This document shows positions 63,288 through 64,000 of a DNA stretch of 64,000 nucleotides, piece by piece. The DNA comes from an uncultured Clostridium sp. GTDB taxonomy: Bacteria > Bacillota > Clostridia > TANB77 > CAG-508. Below the pieces are notes generated by a model. That model was not told the origin of the DNA and made no database searches. It saw only the letters and a program-made list of their open reading frames with translations. Within the stretch, counting starts at the first letter, position 1; every line of letters begins with the position of its first letter. The stretch spans positions 1 to 64,000 of the forward strand of contig CAMLUO010000003.1 in NCBI GenBank assembly GCA_946487895.1. Direction: 5' to 3'. A program made the translations under genes and the position numbers.

Positions 63288-63293
63288 TGATTT

Positions 63294-63326
63294 AAATCAA
63301 GAGGTATTAATATCTCTTGATTTTTT
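63294..63326 (+). terminator. terminator
   Basis: AAATCAAGAG pairs with CTCTTGATTTTTT, just after the +1-frame stop at 63287. Confidence 0.85.
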
Positions 63327-63341
63327 AGTATATATTAAAAG

Positions 63342-63370
63342 TTGACATTATTAACATAAAATGGTAAAAT
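63342..63370 (+). promoter_or_regulatory. sigma-A-type promoter
   Basis: TTGACA (63342-63347), 17 bases, TAAAAT (63365-63370), before the partial kinase-like gene. Confidence 0.75.
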
Positions 63371-63405
63371 TAATATGTATTAAATATGTTAATTGGGGGA
63401 ATAAT

Positions 63406-64000
63406 ATGGAACAAAATAAAATAAGAAACAAAATTTTAGCTATATCAGGTCAACCAGTAACTGGTAAGGGAACAAATATAAAAGCTATAATAGAAAAATT
63501 GAAACAAATGGGATATGCAGAGGAAAATATACATTTGGAGTCAACAGGAAATGAATTTAGAAAATATTTTAATATGATTGTCGAATTAATACAAAGTTTA
63601 GATGATGAAGAGAATGTAAAAAAATTAACAGAGAGTGAAGAACTAAAGAAAATTTTTAGTAACAATGAGTATAGAAAAGCGTTTACAGAAACTTTAGCTA
63701 TGTTAAAAAAATCAGGATTAGATTTGTCAAAATTTAATATTGAACAAGCAAATAATTTAGAAGAATTTAAAAAAATCAGAAAAATTGTTGACACTTTAAT
63801 TGATGAGGGAATTAAAGAAAAAGGTATTGAGATTAATAGTCAAAGTCGACCAGAGGATATTTGGATAATTGATTCGAGATTGGCTTTTTATAATATACCT
63901 GATGCTTTTTCAGTAAGATTAACTGCATCTCCTGATGTTGCTGCTCAAAGATTATTGCAAGATAAAACCAGAGGAAAAGAAGATAGCAAGTATAAAGATA
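63406..64000 (+). CDS. P-loop cytidylate-kinase-like protein (3' end outside window)
   Basis: Open to the window edge, 198 codons seen. The start KILAISGQPVTGKGTNIKAIIEKL contains a P-loop of the form GxxxxGKG, and WIIDSRLAFYNIPDAFSVRLTASPDVAAQRLL matches the substrate/lid region of (d)CMP-kinase-like enzymes. The middle (EELKKIFSNNEYRKAFTETLAMLK) is an unusual helical insertion. GGGGGAATAAT precedes the ATG. Substrate uncertain. Confidence 0.75.
   Translation, partial: MEQNKIRNKILAISGQPVTGKGTNIKAIIEKLKQMGYAEENIHLESTGNEFRKYFNMIVELIQSLDDEENVKKLTESEELKKIFSNNEYRKAFTETLAMLKKSGLDLSKFNIEQANNLEEFKKIRKIVDTLIDEGIKEKGIEINSQSRPEDIWIIDSRLAFYNIPDAFSVRLTASPDVAAQRLLQDKTRGKEDSKYKD

Overview
The window is a low-GC (roughly 30% by eye) stretch of a chromosome from an anaerobic, apparently spore-forming Clostridia-type Firmicute. 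Evidence: A+T-rich codons with AGA as the usual arginine codon, strong AGGAGG ribosome binding sites, a class III (oxygen-sensitive) ribonucleotide reductase, a trimeric [FeFe] hydrogenase, the MurT/GatD lipid II amidation pair, and sporulation-linked genes (ytfI/ytfJ-like, spoVB-like). An uncultured gut Clostridia lineage is plausible, but I cannot place it more closely from sequence alone.

Layout. 1-10.9 kb: translation cluster infB (5' end outside the window)-rbfA-nrnA-truB, an unknown protein, penicillin-binding protein 1A, cysS and galE. 10.9-19.7 kb: a MntA/HepT toxin-antitoxin pair, argS, a coiled-coil repeat protein, a Crp/Fnr-type regulator divergent from nrdD, and murT-gatD. 20-29 kb: an orphan solute-binding protein, recA-(hicAB)-recX, scpA, ytfI/ytfJ, dacF, a VanW-domain protein and a Ham1-like pyrophosphatase. 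29.5-44.5 kb: spoVB-like flippase, rpmE, miaB, mutS, peroxiredoxin, fba, smpB, two secreted Ser/Thr/Asn-rich membrane-anchored proteins and an orotate phosphoribosyltransferase-like protein. 44.6-54 kb: uvrB, a HAD protein, a RhuM-Fic fusion, and a pyrimidine cluster (pyrC-pyrF-pyrK-pyrD with two passengers). 54-58.6 kb: hydrogenase hydC-hydB-hydA. 58.6-64 kb: an IS66-type element with 8-bp target duplication, a small structured transcription unit, murD, an unknown protein and the start of a kinase-like gene.

Most striking signal. I read every CGG on both strands. In-frame CGG is almost absent: four cases in long genes. Three of the four (truB, dacF, and the gene at 62591) sit exactly where the reading frame breaks. 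In each, skipping the C and reading the following GGN as glycine restores a full-length, family-consistent protein. This looks like +1 recoding at a hungry or unassigned CGG codon, although sequence error or gene decay must be excluded. A short structured transcript at 60.3-60.6 kb carries a tiny ORF with a strong ribosome binding site whose reading also meets CGG twice.

The intergenic DNA is rich in dispersed hairpin repeats: a GGGACG-core family (about a dozen copies, often acting as or beside terminators), a 154-173 bp family with three copies whose terminal inverted repeats differ between copies but stay paired within each, and a GTTGAAAA family. No tRNA, rRNA, CRISPR array or prophage was seen.
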